Assembly: GCA_903862935.1 (NCBI GenBank)
Contig: CAIOZY010000050.1
Location: 1 to 32,543, forward strand
Length of the DNA: 32,543 nt
Reading direction: 5' to 3'
Source of the DNA: an uncultured Opitutaceae bacterium
Lineage (GTDB): Bacteria > Verrucomicrobiota > Verrucomicrobiia > Opitutales > Opitutaceae
Below, piece by piece: positions 15,964 through 25,001 of the stretch. A model generated the notes under the pieces. That model did not search any database. It saw only the letters and a list, made by a program, of their open reading frames with translations, and was not told where the DNA came from. Position numbers and translations under genes: made by a program. How positions within the stretch are numbered: position 1 is the first letter of the stretch; every line of letters begins with the position of its first letter.

Positions 15964-16629
15964 TTGAGTACTTCTCGTGCCCTGCCGATTCGTGCCTTAC
16001 GCGCCATTCTAAGACTGCTAGGTCTTGAAGCCCGGGGACGGGCAATATGGCACAGCTTCCAGCGGATCGTTATGTGGATTGGCGGACATCGGACGTTAAA
16101 GATTCCTAGCGAGACGTCAAAGTGTAGGTCGAGGCTTGCGCCCTACTGCCTCGGTGACGGAGTCGATCTCGGGTTCGGAGGAGATCCCATCACGCAGGAT
16201 GCCATCCGCGTCGATATGCCCGCCCAATACGCGGCGGTCGGCTCCCATAGGGCGCAGCTTCGGGGTGACGCCACTGACCTTAAGTGGTTCCGCGATGAGT
16301 CGTTGGACTACGTTTTCTCTTCGCATCTACTTGAAGACTTTGTGGACACCCGGGCTGTGCTTCGTGAATGGCTCCGTGTGCTCAAGCCAAGCGGTCGACT
16401 CGTCATCTACTGCCCCGACGAGAGGGTCTACAGTGACTATTGCCGCAAGAATAATTGGCCTTACAATGTTCATCATAAACACGCGGACTTTTCGCTGAAG
16501 TATGTGCAGGACCATCTCAATGCGCTTACGCCAAATCTCCGCTACCTCGTCGCCAATCCAGCAGTGGAAGATTACAGTTGGGAACTCGTTGCTGAAAAAA
16601 TTCCGGTCACCAATCACGGCGAGGCTTAA
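15964..16629 (+). CDS. SAM-dependent methyltransferase, polysaccharide-locus type
   Basis: The 221-residue protein (TTG start) has a short class I methyltransferase core: GVDLGFGGDPI (motif I), an acidic D in 'IRVDMP', 'DESLDYVFSSHLLEDF' (motif II region) and 'EWLRVLKPSGRLVIYCPDE'. This compact type, with 'S-S-H-x-L-E' and 'L-K-P-x-G-x-L', often sits in O-antigen or glycan loci, consistent with the adjacent GT9 gene. Its GC content is clearly below that of the housekeeping genes. A possible longer form starts at 15931 (TTG). The N-terminal 40 residues are basic and may be peripheral to membranes. The acceptor is unknown. Confidence 0.75.
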   Translation: MSTSRALPIRALRAILRLLGLEARGRAIWHSFQRIVMWIGGHRTLKIPSETSKCRSRLAPYCLGDGVDLGFGGDPITQDAIRVDMPAQYAAVGSHRAQLRGDATDLKWFRDESLDYVFSSHLLEDFVDTRAVLREWLRVLKPSGRLVIYCPDERVYSDYCRKNNWPYNVHHKHADFSLKYVQDHLNALTPNLRYLVANPAVEDYSWELVAEKIPVTNHGEA

Positions 16630-16704
16630 TCAAGATTGAGCCAGCGCCTGTTGCTGGACACGCAGTCTCCGCTGGTAAGCTCGGGCGAACCGTCAGTGGG
16701 CTGA

Positions 16705-16800
16705 AGATCAGATGACCAGGTTCGAATCAATACCAGGACAGATTCCGGGCATTCAGTTTACTGAACCCGCCGAATGCCTAGGACCTCGACACAGACCCGA
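16705..16800 (+). repeat. dispersed intergenic repeat, copy C
   Basis: Copy C matches copy B nearly end to end and carries the perfect palindrome TTCAGT-TT-ACTGAA (16752-16765). It ends six bases from the 3' CCA of tRNA-Arg, so it lies immediately downstream of the tRNA in the direction of transcription. Confidence 0.75.
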
Positions 16801-16806
16801 AGAAAG

Positions 16807-16883
16807 TGGCGCACCCATAGGGAGTCGAACCCCAAACCTTCTGATCCGTAGTCAGATGCTCTATCCAATTGAGCTATGGGTGC
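16807..16883 (-). tRNA. tRNA-Arg(ACG), CCA encoded
   Basis: The minus strand folds into a complete cloverleaf. The acceptor stem is GCACCCA/TGGGTGC, the D arm GCTC...GAGC, and the anticodon stem TCTGA/TCAGA with loop CTACGGA (anticodon ACG). The T arm loop is TTCGACT, the discriminator is G, and an encoded CCA follows. A34 would be deaminated to inosine by TadA, reading CGU, CGC and CGA. Confidence 0.95.
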
Positions 16884-16961
16884 GTTACGGAAGGGAAGAA
16901 GAAGCAGGCAATGCCGGGTGAGGGCAAGCGCGAAATCGAGGCCCGTACCTGGCCAAAACAA

Positions 16962-16987
16962 GCCCGCCGGCCTAGCGGCCGGCGGGC
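16962..16987 (-). terminator. Rho-independent terminator of the hpf gene
   Basis: Two perfectly complementary 11-base arms (GCCCGCCGGCC / GGCCGGCGGGC) enclose the loop TAGC. On the minus strand the T-rich run TTGTTTTGG follows directly. It starts six bases after the hpf stop codon. Confidence 0.85.
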
Positions 16988-16993
16988 GGGATC

Positions 16994-17371
16994 TTAGGCG
17001 GTGGCGACCTTGGGCAAGGCCACGTCGAACTCGACAGGGTGGGTTTCCTTGCGCTTGACCTTAAAGTACCGGGCCCGCCGCCGGAGCATCCGGTTCAGCT
17101 TGTCCAATAGCAGGGAGATCGCCTTGTGGCACTCGTCGGCCTCGACCACAGCGTCCATGTCGGGGCCGCGAATCTGGATGTGACCCTTGGCCTTGAACCG
17201 ATTGGAGACTCCCTGTTTGGGATCATACTCCAGCTCCACGCGAAGACGGACGATACGCTCCTCGTGCCTAAATAACCGCTCGGCTTTCTCACGGACGAAG
17301 TTTTTCAACGACGGGGTGAGGTCTAGGTGGATGCCGGAGACGATCAATTCAGGGCTGTTTTGTCTGTTCAT
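16994..17371 (-). CDS. hpf: ribosome hibernation promoting factor (HPF/YfiA family)
   Basis: The 125-residue basic protein begins with an IVSGIHLDLTPSLKNFVREK-type segment and continues with 'RLRVELEYDPKQG', 'AKGHIQIRGPDMDAVVEADE' and 'AISLLLDKLNRMLRRRARY'. This is the beta-alpha-beta-beta-beta-alpha fold of the S30AE family. It binds the 30S subunit at the decoding region and inactivates ribosomes in stationary phase. It is a short-type factor: the long-HPF C-terminal dimerisation domain is absent, but a tail of about 20 residues follows. The ATG at 17371 (MNRQNSPEL) fits the family start; the longer open frame upstream overlaps the divergent SDR gene. Confidence 0.88.
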   Translation of the reverse strand: MNRQNSPELIVSGIHLDLTPSLKNFVREKAERLFRHEERIVRLRVELEYDPKQGVSNRFKAKGHIQIRGPDMDAVVEADECHKAISLLLDKLNRMLRRRARYFKVKRKETHPVEFDVALPKVATA

Positions 17372-17444
17372 GGTCCAGTGTTTGTTGTTTTGGGTTACTA
17401 GCAAGCCGGTGCATAGTCGGCTGAAAGATGACTCCCTTTTACTC

Positions 17445-18260
17445 ATGCCATCGCTAAGCGAAGCGCTCCACGAATTCTCGGCCATCGTCTTGACTGGAGG
17501 ATCTTCCGGTATTGGAAAATCGTTCATCGAGCTGACTTGGAAGCTGCACCCAAAAGCGGTGATTTGCAACCTTTCGCGGCATAAACCCGAGGGTCTGATC
17601 GGGGGTATAACCGTGCATCATTTTCCCTGCGACCTCTCCCAGCCGCAGGCGCTGTCGGCCGTGGTTCCTGAGGTGCTCGGGCTGCTCTCCCGAGAGGCGC
17701 CCTTGGGCAGGGTACTATTGGTCAACAACAGCGGATTCGGCGGCTACGGCCGCTTTCCGGATCCCGGCGTCGGCCACCACACCGAGATGATCGACGTTAA
17801 CGTCCGGGCGGTCGTCGAGCTGACGGGCCGCCTGCTCCCGCTGCTCCGGGCCCGCGGGGGGTGCGTCCTGACCGTCTCCTCGCTCGCTGCGTTCCAGCCA
17901 ACCCCCTGGACGGCGACCTACGGGGCGACAAAGGCCTTCCTGCTGAGCTGGAGCCTTGCCCTCAATGAGGAGCTGCGCGGCACGGGGGTGCGCGCGCTGG
18001 TCGTCTGCCCGGGCCCGACCGGCACCAATTTCTTCCGCCGGGCAGGCCTGCTGCAGGGCAGCGTCGGCAGTTCGCTCAGCCAGTCCGCCGACCAGGTCGT
18101 CCTCGAGGCCGTCCGAGCCCTCGGCAGGGGTCGGAGCGTCGCCGTGACCGGATGGACGAATCGCCTCGGGGCGGCCCTGGCCGGCCTGCTTCCCAGGGTG
18201 CTGGCCGCGCGCCTGGCCCGGATCGTCCTCGGCCGCTACAGGCTCAAGCATGTCCGCTGA
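17445..18260 (+). CDS. short-chain dehydrogenase/reductase
   Basis: The 271-residue protein has a classical SDR core: cofactor motif TGGSSGIG (17-24), VNNSGFGGYG after strand 4, a catalytic Ser in TVSSLAAF, and YGATK with catalytic Tyr and Lys. After that, PGPTGTNFF replaces the usual P-G-x-x-x-T-x-[MF]. It resembles DltE-type and KDSR-like SDRs that reduce lipid-linked ketones or sugars, but the substrate is unknown. The last 11 bases overlap the start of the pseudouridine synthase gene in another frame, so the two are coupled. It is divergent from hpf with 73 bases between starts. Confidence 0.84.
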   Translation: MPSLSEALHEFSAIVLTGGSSGIGKSFIELTWKLHPKAVICNLSRHKPEGLIGGITVHHFPCDLSQPQALSAVVPEVLGLLSREAPLGRVLLVNNSGFGGYGRFPDPGVGHHTEMIDVNVRAVVELTGRLLPLLRARGGCVLTVSSLAAFQPTPWTATYGATKAFLLSWSLALNEELRGTGVRALVVCPGPTGTNFFRRAGLLQGSVGSSLSQSADQVVLEAVRALGRGRSVAVTGWTNRLGAALAGLLPRVLAARLARIVLGRYRLKHVR

Positions 18261-19107
18261 CCCCGAGCCGGGCATCTTCTCCCACGGCCGCGCCTGCGCC
18301 TGGCCCCGCCGTTTCTGGCAGGGCCCGGTCCGGATGCTCACCCCCGAGGAGGTCCGCACCTGGATCCTCTACGAGGACGAGCGGCTGCTCGTCATCAACA
18401 AGCCCGGCGACGTCGTGTGCCACCCGTCGAAGTCGGGCCCCTGGTCGAGCCTCGTGGGTGCGGCCCGGGAGGTGACGGGGCTGCCGACGGTGCACCTCGT
18501 CTTTCGGCTGGACCGGGAGACAAGCGGGATCGTGCTCATGGCGAAGGACCCGAGGATGGCCAGCCGCCTGCAGCGCGCGGCGGAGCGGCACGCCGTGAGC
18601 AAGTCCTACCTCGCGGTTCTCTCCGGAGAACTGGAGGGCCCCATCTCGGTCGACCAGCCACTGGGAGACGACACGGCGAGCCCGGTTTTCGTCAAGTCTG
18701 CTGTCCGGCCCGACGGCAAACGATCCCTCACCCATTTCATGCCCCTGGCGACCGCGGGAGGCTTCACTCTTGCCCGGGTCAAGACCGAGACGGGCCGGAA
18801 GCACCAGATCCGGGCCCACGCCCAGTGGATGGGGAAGAGCATCGTGGGGGACAAGATCTACGGGCCCTATCCGATGGCCTACCTGGAGTTCATCGACGGG
18901 GGCTGGACCGAGTCCCTGGCCTCCCGGCTTCTGATGCGGCGCCAAGCCCTTCACTGCGCCGAGCTTGACCTGCGCGTGGCAGAGCTGCCGCTTTTCCTGA
19001 AGGCGCCGCTCCCGGAGGACATGAGACAGTTCTGCGAGGCCCACGGGCTTCGCTGGGAGAATCGTACGGAGGATCCGCCGGCGCCCCTCAGCGCAGGGCC
19101 AGGCTGA
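18250..19107 (+). CDS. RluA-family pseudouridine synthase
   Basis: The 285-residue protein has the RluA-family catalytic motif at 85-93 (FRLDRETSG), with the catalytic Asp at D88. The usual first residue of this motif is His; here it is Phe. Before it are LLVINKPGDVVCHPS (46-60), the KPxG-type motif, and after it KSYLAVLSG and ETGRKHQIRAHAQWMGKSIVGD. No N-terminal S4 domain is visible. It should isomerise uridines in rRNA or tRNA. The target cannot be given. It overlaps the SDR stop by 11 bases and has antisense overlap with the M14 peptidase gene over its last 20 bases. Confidence 0.86.
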   Translation: MSADPEPGIFSHGRACAWPRRFWQGPVRMLTPEEVRTWILYEDERLLVINKPGDVVCHPSKSGPWSSLVGAAREVTGLPTVHLVFRLDRETSGIVLMAKDPRMASRLQRAAERHAVSKSYLAVLSGELEGPISVDQPLGDDTASPVFVKSAVRPDGKRSLTHFMPLATAGGFTLARVKTETGRKHQIRAHAQWMGKSIVGDKIYGPYPMAYLEFIDGGWTESLASRLLMRRQALHCAELDLRVAELPLFLKAPLPEDMRQFCEAHGLRWENRTEDPPAPLSAGPG

Positions 19108-19861
19108 GCGCGGCGGTGACGGCCGTGCCCAGGGCCCGGATCCGCTGCTCGAGAGGGAAGGACGATGGCGACTCGAGCGTGTAATGGAGCCCCGAGTGGT
19201 GGTGGGTCCTCAGGTAGATCGATTCCGGCCAGCGCTCCCGGAGAAGGGGGTCTCCGGCGGGCCGGATGACCCCGGCCCGGGCGGGGCGGCCGTCGATTGT
19301 CTCGCTCGGGTCGACGGGGCAGACAGCCCCGACGGCCCCGAGTATTCCCTCGGCACAGGAGGTCCGCCCGGCCGTGTCCAGCTCGTAGAGGTAAAATCCC
19401 TTCGACTCCCAGTCCTCGTGGAGGCACAGCGTCAGGTCGAAATTCGGCTGGCGCCGGAGCCAGTCGACGTGCGCCTGGATCTCGAGGGCCTGGGCCTCGC
19501 GGTAACCGCGGTTCAAGTCGAGTCCGTCGGCGTTCTCGCGTGTGCCCCGGGCGAGCCCCGCCGGGTTGAGAAGCGGGCAGACAAACCAGGTTGCTCGGCC
19601 GTCAAAGGCTCCCTGTTCGATCAGGGATAGCAGGGCGAGAGGCGGGGCGGGCTCGTCCCCGTGGATCCCCGCCGAGAGGTACACCCGGGGCCTGGGCCCG
19701 GGAGCGCGCTTGGTCAGGGCTAGAAGGGGGCAGCCCTCGATCTCACCGAAACGCCCGACGCGGAAGCCGGCCGCCGCCCCGGCCGCCTCAAACCGACGCG
19801 CGAGGATTGCCGGCTCGGCCGGGGAGTCTTTGACAGGGACCGGTGGATTGATTGAATTCAT
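19088..19861 (-). CDS. M14-family metallocarboxypeptidase/amidase, MpaA-like
   Basis: The 257-residue protein has the M14 zinc ligands H67 and E70 in GIHGDEPA and H148 in [13 protein letters not shown] (110-118) holds the Asn-Arg substrate motif, and the C-terminal TLESP has the putative catalytic Glu. This subset includes MpaA (murein tripeptide amidase) and succinylglutamate desuccinylase-like peptidases. A cytoplasmic role in peptidoglycan peptide recycling is plausible but unproved; no signal peptide is seen. The ATG at 19861 is preferred to a GTG at 19918 because the extra 19 residues lie near the divergent gltX start and look unconserved. Confidence 0.8.
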   Translation of the reverse strand: MNSINPPVPVKDSPAEPAILARRFEAAGAAAGFRVGRFGEIEGCPLLALTKRAPGPRPRVYLSAGIHGDEPAPPLALLSLIEQGAFDGRATWFVCPLLNPAGLARGTRENADGLDLNRGYREAQALEIQAHVDWLRRQPNFDLTLCLHEDWESKGFYLYELDTAGRTSCAEGILGAVGAVCPVDPSETIDGRPARAGVIRPAGDPLLRERWPESIYLRTHHHSGLHYTLESPSSFPLEQRIRALGTAVTAALSLALR

Positions 19862-19930
19862 CGCTTCGGCCCAGCCTGGGCCGGAGCGCCCCAAAGCCGG
19901 GTGGCCCACAAAACTCACTCAATTTCCTCC

Positions 19931-21307
19931 ATGTCTCAAGTCCGAGTCCGATTTGCCCCGAGCCCGACGGGATTTTTCCACATCGGCAGCGCCCGCACGG
20001 CGCTGTTTAACTGGCTCTACGCCCGCCATACCGGGGGCGTCTTCGTCCTGCGAATCGAGGACACCGACCAGGCCCGCAACAGCGACGAGTACCTGCGGCT
20101 GATCTACGACAGCCTGCGCTGGCTGGGACTGGATTGGGACGAGGGCCCCGAGGCGGGCGGGGCCGTCGGGCCTTACCGCCAGAGCGAGCGGGCCGCCCTT
20201 TATAGGGAGTACCTGCAGAAGCTGAAGGACTCCGGCCGGGCCTACGAGAAGGACGGGGCCGTGTACTTCCGGCTCCTGGGAGACCGCCACGAGGTCTTCG
20301 ACGAACACCGCAAGAAGACGGTCGTCAAAGTCCGCAACACCCCCGTCGTGATCGACGACATGATCCGCGGGCGGGTCGAGCGGCTCGAGGACGAGGATTT
20401 CGTGATCTTCCGCTCGGATGGGAACCCCGTGTTCCACTTCGTCAACGTCGTGGACGACATCGCGATGGGGATCACCCACGTGATCCGCGGCGAGGATCAC
20501 CTCTCGAACGCAAGCAAGCACATCGAGCTTTTCCGGGCCCTCGGGGCCCCGGTCCCGCGCTACGCCCACATTCCGCTGATCTTGAAGCAGAGCGGTCCGG
20601 GAAAGATGTCCAAGCGCGACAAGGGGGCCCTGGTCGAGGAGTACCGCGCCCGGGGCTTCCTGCCCGAGGCCCTGGTTAACTTCCTTTCCCTGCTCGGCTG
20701 GAACCCGGGGGACGACCGGGAGAAGATGGCGGTCGCCGAGGTGATCCGGCTCTTCGATTTTCCCGGTGTCAACCAGAGCAACGCCCGGTTCGACGAGAAG
20801 AAGTTGGCCCACATGAACATGCTCTACCTTCTGGAGCTTCCGGCCGACCGCTTCGTCGCCCTGGCAGGCGAGCACTTCGCCCGGCGGCCGGAGGAGGCGC
20901 CTGCCCAGGCCCTGGCCGATCCGGCGTACTTTCGCGAGGTGATGCTCCTCAGCCAGCCCAAGGTGAAGGGGATCGACGAACTTCCCGCCTACACCCGGTA
21001 CTTCTTCACCGAGGACTACCCGGTCGACGCCAAGGCCGTAGAGAAGGCGCTCTCCCGGGGCGATCCCAAGGCGAGGTTGCGGGAACTCGACGAGGCGCTG
21101 CGGACGGCCGACTTTTCAAGCGACACGAAGCTCGAGGAGACGATCAAGGCCGTTGCGGCGAAAGCCGGCCTGGGGTTCGGCGACTACCAGGGTCCCGCCC
21201 GCCTGGCCGTGTCTGGTACGGGCGTGGGGCCCAACCTGACGGGCCTTTTCCGCGTCCTTGGCCGGGACCGGGTCTTGCGCCGGATCGAGCGCTTCCTCGG
21301 GGCCTGA
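19931..21307 (+). CDS. gltX: glutamyl-tRNA synthetase
   Basis: The 458-residue class I synthetase has [20 protein letters not shown] at its N-terminus (HIGH-equivalent HIGS at 17-20) and GKMSKRD with K225-M226-S227-K228-R229. The length is usual for bacterial GluRS. It charges tRNA-Glu with glutamate. Because AsnRS and GlnRS are both encoded within 7 kb, this GluRS is probably discriminating (it need not misacylate tRNA-Gln). The ATG at 19931 is chosen; a GTG 30 bases upstream is in frame but less likely. Confidence 0.94.
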   Translation: MSQVRVRFAPSPTGFFHIGSARTALFNWLYARHTGGVFVLRIEDTDQARNSDEYLRLIYDSLRWLGLDWDEGPEAGGAVGPYRQSERAALYREYLQKLKDSGRAYEKDGAVYFRLLGDRHEVFDEHRKKTVVKVRNTPVVIDDMIRGRVERLEDEDFVIFRSDGNPVFHFVNVVDDIAMGITHVIRGEDHLSNASKHIELFRALGAPVPRYAHIPLILKQSGPGKMSKRDKGALVEEYRARGFLPEALVNFLSLLGWNPGDDREKMAVAEVIRLFDFPGVNQSNARFDEKKLAHMNMLYLLELPADRFVALAGEHFARRPEEAPAQALADPAYFREVMLLSQPKVKGIDELPAYTRYFFTEDYPVDAKAVEKALSRGDPKARLRELDEALRTADFSSDTKLEETIKAVAAKAGLGFGDYQGPARLAVSGTGVGPNLTGLFRVLGRDRVLRRIERFLGA

Positions 21308-21317
21308 GGCTCCGGGG

Positions 21318-23486
21318 TTATTTCGCGACGGATACGCCGAGCTTCTTCAGGGCGTCCGCGAGCCTGTGGTCCCCGTCGTCATAACCCACGATCACGTCGG
21401 CGACCTTGCCGTCGGCGCCGATCACAAACTGGGTCGGGATTCCGGAGACCCCGTAGAGGCGGTGGGAGACCCGCTCCGGGGCCCGGCCCGCCGGGTCAAA
21501 CGTGAAGACGAGGTCGGGGTACTTCGCCCGGTTCTCCTTGACCCAGGCCTCAAAGTGCTCGCGGGTGTCACTCGTGCAGGAGGCGAGCACCACGGCGCCC
21601 GAGGCTTTCGCAGCCGCGGCCACCTCCTGCGTGTGCGGCATCGATTTCATGCACGGACCGCACCAGGTAGCCCAGAAGTCCAAAACGACCACCTTGCCCT
21701 TGAAGTCCGACAGGCGCACCGCGCGCCCCTGGGCGTCCTCGGTCGCGAAGTCTGTCGCAACAGCGCCGGGCTTGAGAGCCTCGACCCGGGCCTCGGCCGG
21801 GCCCGGCGGGTGGCCTTGCATCGCGGCCTGCGGGATGATCCGGGGCATGTCCTCCTTGGACAGGGCGACCCCGGCCTGGAGCAGGAGGTTTCCCAGGGCA
21901 TCCGGCGAATAGGGCCCGGCTCCCACGAAGCTTCCGACCAATTTTCCCGCCGGATCTATCACCGCCGTCGTCGGCAGGGGGCTCATGGCTGCCGAAAGCG
22001 ACAATAGGATCGTCTTTTGGTAGGCGCCCTTGTCCTTGGGGTCGGGTTTCCCGACCGGATCGAAGGCCGTCTCGAACGTGTACTTGCCCTTGTTCGCGGC
22101 GAGCCACGCATCGTAGGCCGGCCGGGTGTCAAAGCAGCAGATTCCGAGGACCACGACCCCCTTGTCCCGGTATTTCGTGGCAATCTCCTGCAGGTGGGGC
22201 ATTGCCTTCTGGCACGGGCCGCACCAGGTCGCCCAGAAGTCGAGGACCACGGTCTTGCCCTTGAAGTCGGACAGCCGCACGGGCTTCCCATCGGGACTAT
22301 CCGCGGTGAAGTCCGGTACGGGAGCTCCGGCGGCGATCTTTCCCCAGCGGCTCTGGAAGAGCTGCCTGGGCGGGGGAAGGTCCTCCTCGGCGAGCCGGAT
22401 CCCGGCTGTCTGCAGCCAGCCGTGGACCAAGATGGCGACGCCCGGGCCCATGCCGATCGCGCCCCCGACGGCGTTGCCTGCGCGGTCCACGACGCCGTTG
22501 GCCGGGTACATGCCGATCCCGAAGATGGTGTTGCTGATGCTCTCGGCCCAGGCCTTGCCCGCAGGATCCCAGGCGACCGGATAGCCCGTCTTGCCCTGGT
22601 CCTTGGCCAGCCAGGCGTCGAAGTCCTGCCGCGATGTCGCCGAGAACACCCCGAGGACGACCAGGCCCTGGTCGCGGTACCGCTCGTAGGCGGCCGTCAG
22701 AGTGGGGGCCGGTCCGTTCCCAGTGAAGAAGGCCAGGAGCACGGGTTTCCCCTTGAAATCGGACAGCCGCACGTCCTTTCCGTCAGCGCCGACCGCCTTG
22801 AAGTCGGGGACCGGGTGGCCCGCGGCGATCTGGCCAAACTTATCCGGCGCCCGCTGCGTGGCCGCGCGCATGGCCGGAGTCTTTGTCGATGCCGGAATCG
22901 AGCGGCGCTGGCTCGGGTCGCGCTTGGGCTCCGGGGGCAGGCTCGCCAGGTCCACCTTCGCCCCGGCCCGGGCGAGGGCGTACTCCAGCCGGTGGTCCTC
23001 CCCGGGGCCGCCGCCACCCACGATCTCCGAGATCTTCCCGTCGCGGCCGATGACGAACATCGTGGGGAAGCCGGTCACGTGGTACTGCAGGCTAAAGACG
23101 GACTTGGCCCACTCCTGCTTGCCGGCCGGATCGAAGGCCATCGTGAAGGCGTATTTGTCTGCGTTTCGAGCGACCCAGCCCTCGTAGCTTTCGCGCGAGT
23201 CGTCCGCGGTGACGCCCAGGAGGACGACCCCCTGGTCCCGGTACTTGCGGTAGACGCGGTCGTTGTTGGGCATCGCCGCCTGGCACGGGCCGCACCAGGT
23301 GGCCGACACGTCGACGATAACGATCTTCCCCTTGAAGTCCGAGAGATGGATCGTCTCGCCCTTGGGGCCAGCGACGGCGAAGTCGGGCGCGGTGTCCCCC
23401 GGGTGCAGGAGCGCGGGTGCAGCCGGGCAGCTGCAGAGGAGAGAGGCGAGGGCCGAGGCTAGGGCGAGGATTCGTGCTTTGGGCAT
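21318..23486 (-). CDS. exported four-domain thioredoxin-like (TlpA/redoxin) protein
   Basis: The 722-residue protein starts with a signal peptide (residues 1-22; 'LLCSC' may be a lipobox variant, so it may be a lipoprotein). Four TlpA/AhpC-TSA-type domains follow: about 29-175, 222-368, 385-542 and 570-722. Domains 1, 3 and 4 carry WCGPC (64-68, 421-425, 608-612). Domain 2 has G-N-G-P-A at 256-260 in the same place, so both cysteines are lost. Each domain keeps LSDFKGK before the active site, and domains 1, 3 and 4 keep a likely cis-proline (G-F-P-T, L-P-T-T, G-I-P-T). It is probably a periplasmic thiol-disulfide protein with one structural domain. The start is the ATG before the signal peptide. 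Confidence 0.85.
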   Translation of the reverse strand: MPKARILALASALASLLCSCPAAPALLHPGDTAPDFAVAGPKGETIHLSDFKGKIVIVDVSATWCGPCQAAMPNNDRVYRKYRDQGVVLLGVTADDSRESYEGWVARNADKYAFTMAFDPAGKQEWAKSVFSLQYHVTGFPTMFVIGRDGKISEIVGGGGPGEDHRLEYALARAGAKVDLASLPPEPKRDPSQRRSIPASTKTPAMRAATQRAPDKFGQIAAGHPVPDFKAVGADGKDVRLSDFKGKPVLLAFFTGNGPAPTLTAAYERYRDQGLVVLGVFSATSRQDFDAWLAKDQGKTGYPVAWDPAGKAWAESISNTIFGIGMYPANGVVDRAGNAVGGAIGMGPGVAILVHGWLQTAGIRLAEEDLPPPRQLFQSRWGKIAAGAPVPDFTADSPDGKPVRLSDFKGKTVVLDFWATWCGPCQKAMPHLQEIATKYRDKGVVVLGICCFDTRPAYDAWLAANKGKYTFETAFDPVGKPDPKDKGAYQKTILLSLSAAMSPLPTTAVIDPAGKLVGSFVGAGPYSPDALGNLLLQAGVALSKEDMPRIIPQAAMQGHPPGPAEARVEALKPGAVATDFATEDAQGRAVRLSDFKGKVVVLDFWATWCGPCMKSMPHTQEVAAAAKASGAVVLASCTSDTREHFEAWVKENRAKYPDLVFTFDPAGRAPERVSHRLYGVSGIPTQFVIGADGKVADVIVGYDDGDHRLADALKKLGVSVAK

Positions 23487-23605
23487 GGGGCGTGAGGGAG
23501 CCCGAGACCTTTGCCCGGGATTGCCCCCGCCGCAACAGCTTTCCCCTTTTCGTGCGGGCCGAAATTTCCTTTTCAGCGGGCCTCCTCCGTCATTGCATGG
23601 TATCC

Positions 23606-24994
23606 ATGCAAAAGCCGATCTCCGTACGGGACGCACTCTCTAGCACTGCGGCGCAGGAATCCGCCTCGGTCCAGGGCTGGGTCCGAACGCGGCGCGACGC
23701 GAAGGCGTTCAGCTTTCTCGAGGTCAACGACGGCTCCTGCCTGAAGAACCTGCAGGTGATCGCCCCGGCGGGGCTTTTCAACTACCCGGAGGTCCAGCAC
23801 CTGATCACCGGGGCCTCGGTAGCGGTCCGCGGCAAGCTGGTCGCCTCCCAGGGCCAGGGCCAGAAGTGGGAGCTCGTGGCCGACGAGGTGCGGGTAGTCG
23901 GCCCGTCCGACGCGACCTATCCCCTCCAGAAGAAAGGGCACACTGCCGAGTTTCTTCGCGAGATCGCCCATCTGCGGCCCCGCTCGAACCTCTTCGGCGC
24001 GATCTTCCGGACCCGCAGCCGGCTCGCCTACGCCGTCCACCGGTTCTTCCAGGAGCGGGGGTTTGTCTACGTCCACGCCCCGATCATCACCGGCAGCGAC
24101 TGCGAGGGGGCGGGGGAGCTTTTCCGCGTGACCACCCTCGACCCGTCGGCCCCGCCGAAGCGTCCCGACGGCGCGGTCGACTTTGCGAAGGACTTCTTCG
24201 CCCGCCCCACCTACCTGACCGTCAGCGGCCAACTCGAGGCGGAGGCCTTCGCCTGCGCCCTGTCCAAGGTCTACACCTTCGGGCCGACATTCCGCGCCGA
24301 GGATTCAAACACCTCGCGCCACGCGAGCGAGTTCTGGATGATCGAGCCGGAGATGGCCTTCTGCGACCTGGCCGGGAACATGGACCTTGCGGAGGAGTTC
24401 GTTAAGGCCCTCATTCGGGAGGCGCGGAGCACGTGCGCGGAGGACCTCGAACTCTTCGGCAAGTTTGTGGACAAGGACCTGATCTCGCGCCTGGACTTCG
24501 TCCTGGAGCGCCCGTTCCAGAGGGTGAGCTACACCGAGGCCGTGAAGCTTCTGGTGGAGAGCGGCAAGACATTCGAGTACCCGGTCGCCTACGGAACCAA
24601 CCTGCAGTCCGAGCACGAACGGTTCCTCACCGAGTCGGTCTTCAAGTGCCCGGTCACCGTCTACAACTACCCCAAGGAGATAAAGCCCTTCTACATGCGC
24701 CTGAACGACGACGACCGGACGGTCACGGCGATGGATGTGCTCGTGCCCGGAATCGGCGAGATCGTGGGCGGCAGCCAACGCGAGGAGCGCCTGGACGTGC
24801 TCGAGGCAAGCATGCGCCGCCACAAGCTCGATCCCAAGGACTATGGGTGGTACCTGGACCTGAGGCGGTTCGGGACGGTGCCGCACGCGGGCTTCGGGCT
24901 CGGCTTCGAGCGCATGCTCATGTTCGTCACCGGCGTCTCGAACATTCGCGACGTGATCCCGTTCGCCCGAACGCCGGGCAACGCTGCCTTCTAG
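23606..24994 (+). CDS. asnS: asparaginyl-tRNA synthetase
   Basis: The 462-residue class IIb synthetase has an N-terminal OB anticodon-binding domain ([20 protein letters not shown]). The catalytic domain includes motif 2 ([25 protein letters not shown]) and motif 3 ([15 protein letters not shown]), and '[19 protein letters not shown]' is characteristic of AsnRS. The length is normal. It charges tRNA-Asn directly, so the amidotransferase route is not needed for Asn. An ATG nine bases upstream (23597) is also possible. It converges with glnS (seven bases between stops). Confidence 0.93.
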   Translation: MQKPISVRDALSSTAAQESASVQGWVRTRRDAKAFSFLEVNDGSCLKNLQVIAPAGLFNYPEVQHLITGASVAVRGKLVASQGQGQKWELVADEVRVVGPSDATYPLQKKGHTAEFLREIAHLRPRSNLFGAIFRTRSRLAYAVHRFFQERGFVYVHAPIITGSDCEGAGELFRVTTLDPSAPPKRPDGAVDFAKDFFARPTYLTVSGQLEAEAFACALSKVYTFGPTFRAEDSNTSRHASEFWMIEPEMAFCDLAGNMDLAEEFVKALIREARSTCAEDLELFGKFVDKDLISRLDFVLERPFQRVSYTEAVKLLVESGKTFEYPVAYGTNLQSEHERFLTESVFKCPVTVYNYPKEIKPFYMRLNDDDRTVTAMDVLVPGIGEIVGGSQREERLDVLEASMRRHKLDPKDYGWYLDLRRFGTVPHAGFGLGFERMLMFVTGVSNIRDVIPFARTPGNAAF

Positions 24995-25001
24995 GCGGCG
25001 G

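Noticed and set aside
16807-16883. tRNA-Arg 3' end as an attachment site
   Set aside because: I looked for a second copy of the tRNA 3' end within the AT-rich stretch and did not find one, so no attachment-site pair can be claimed.
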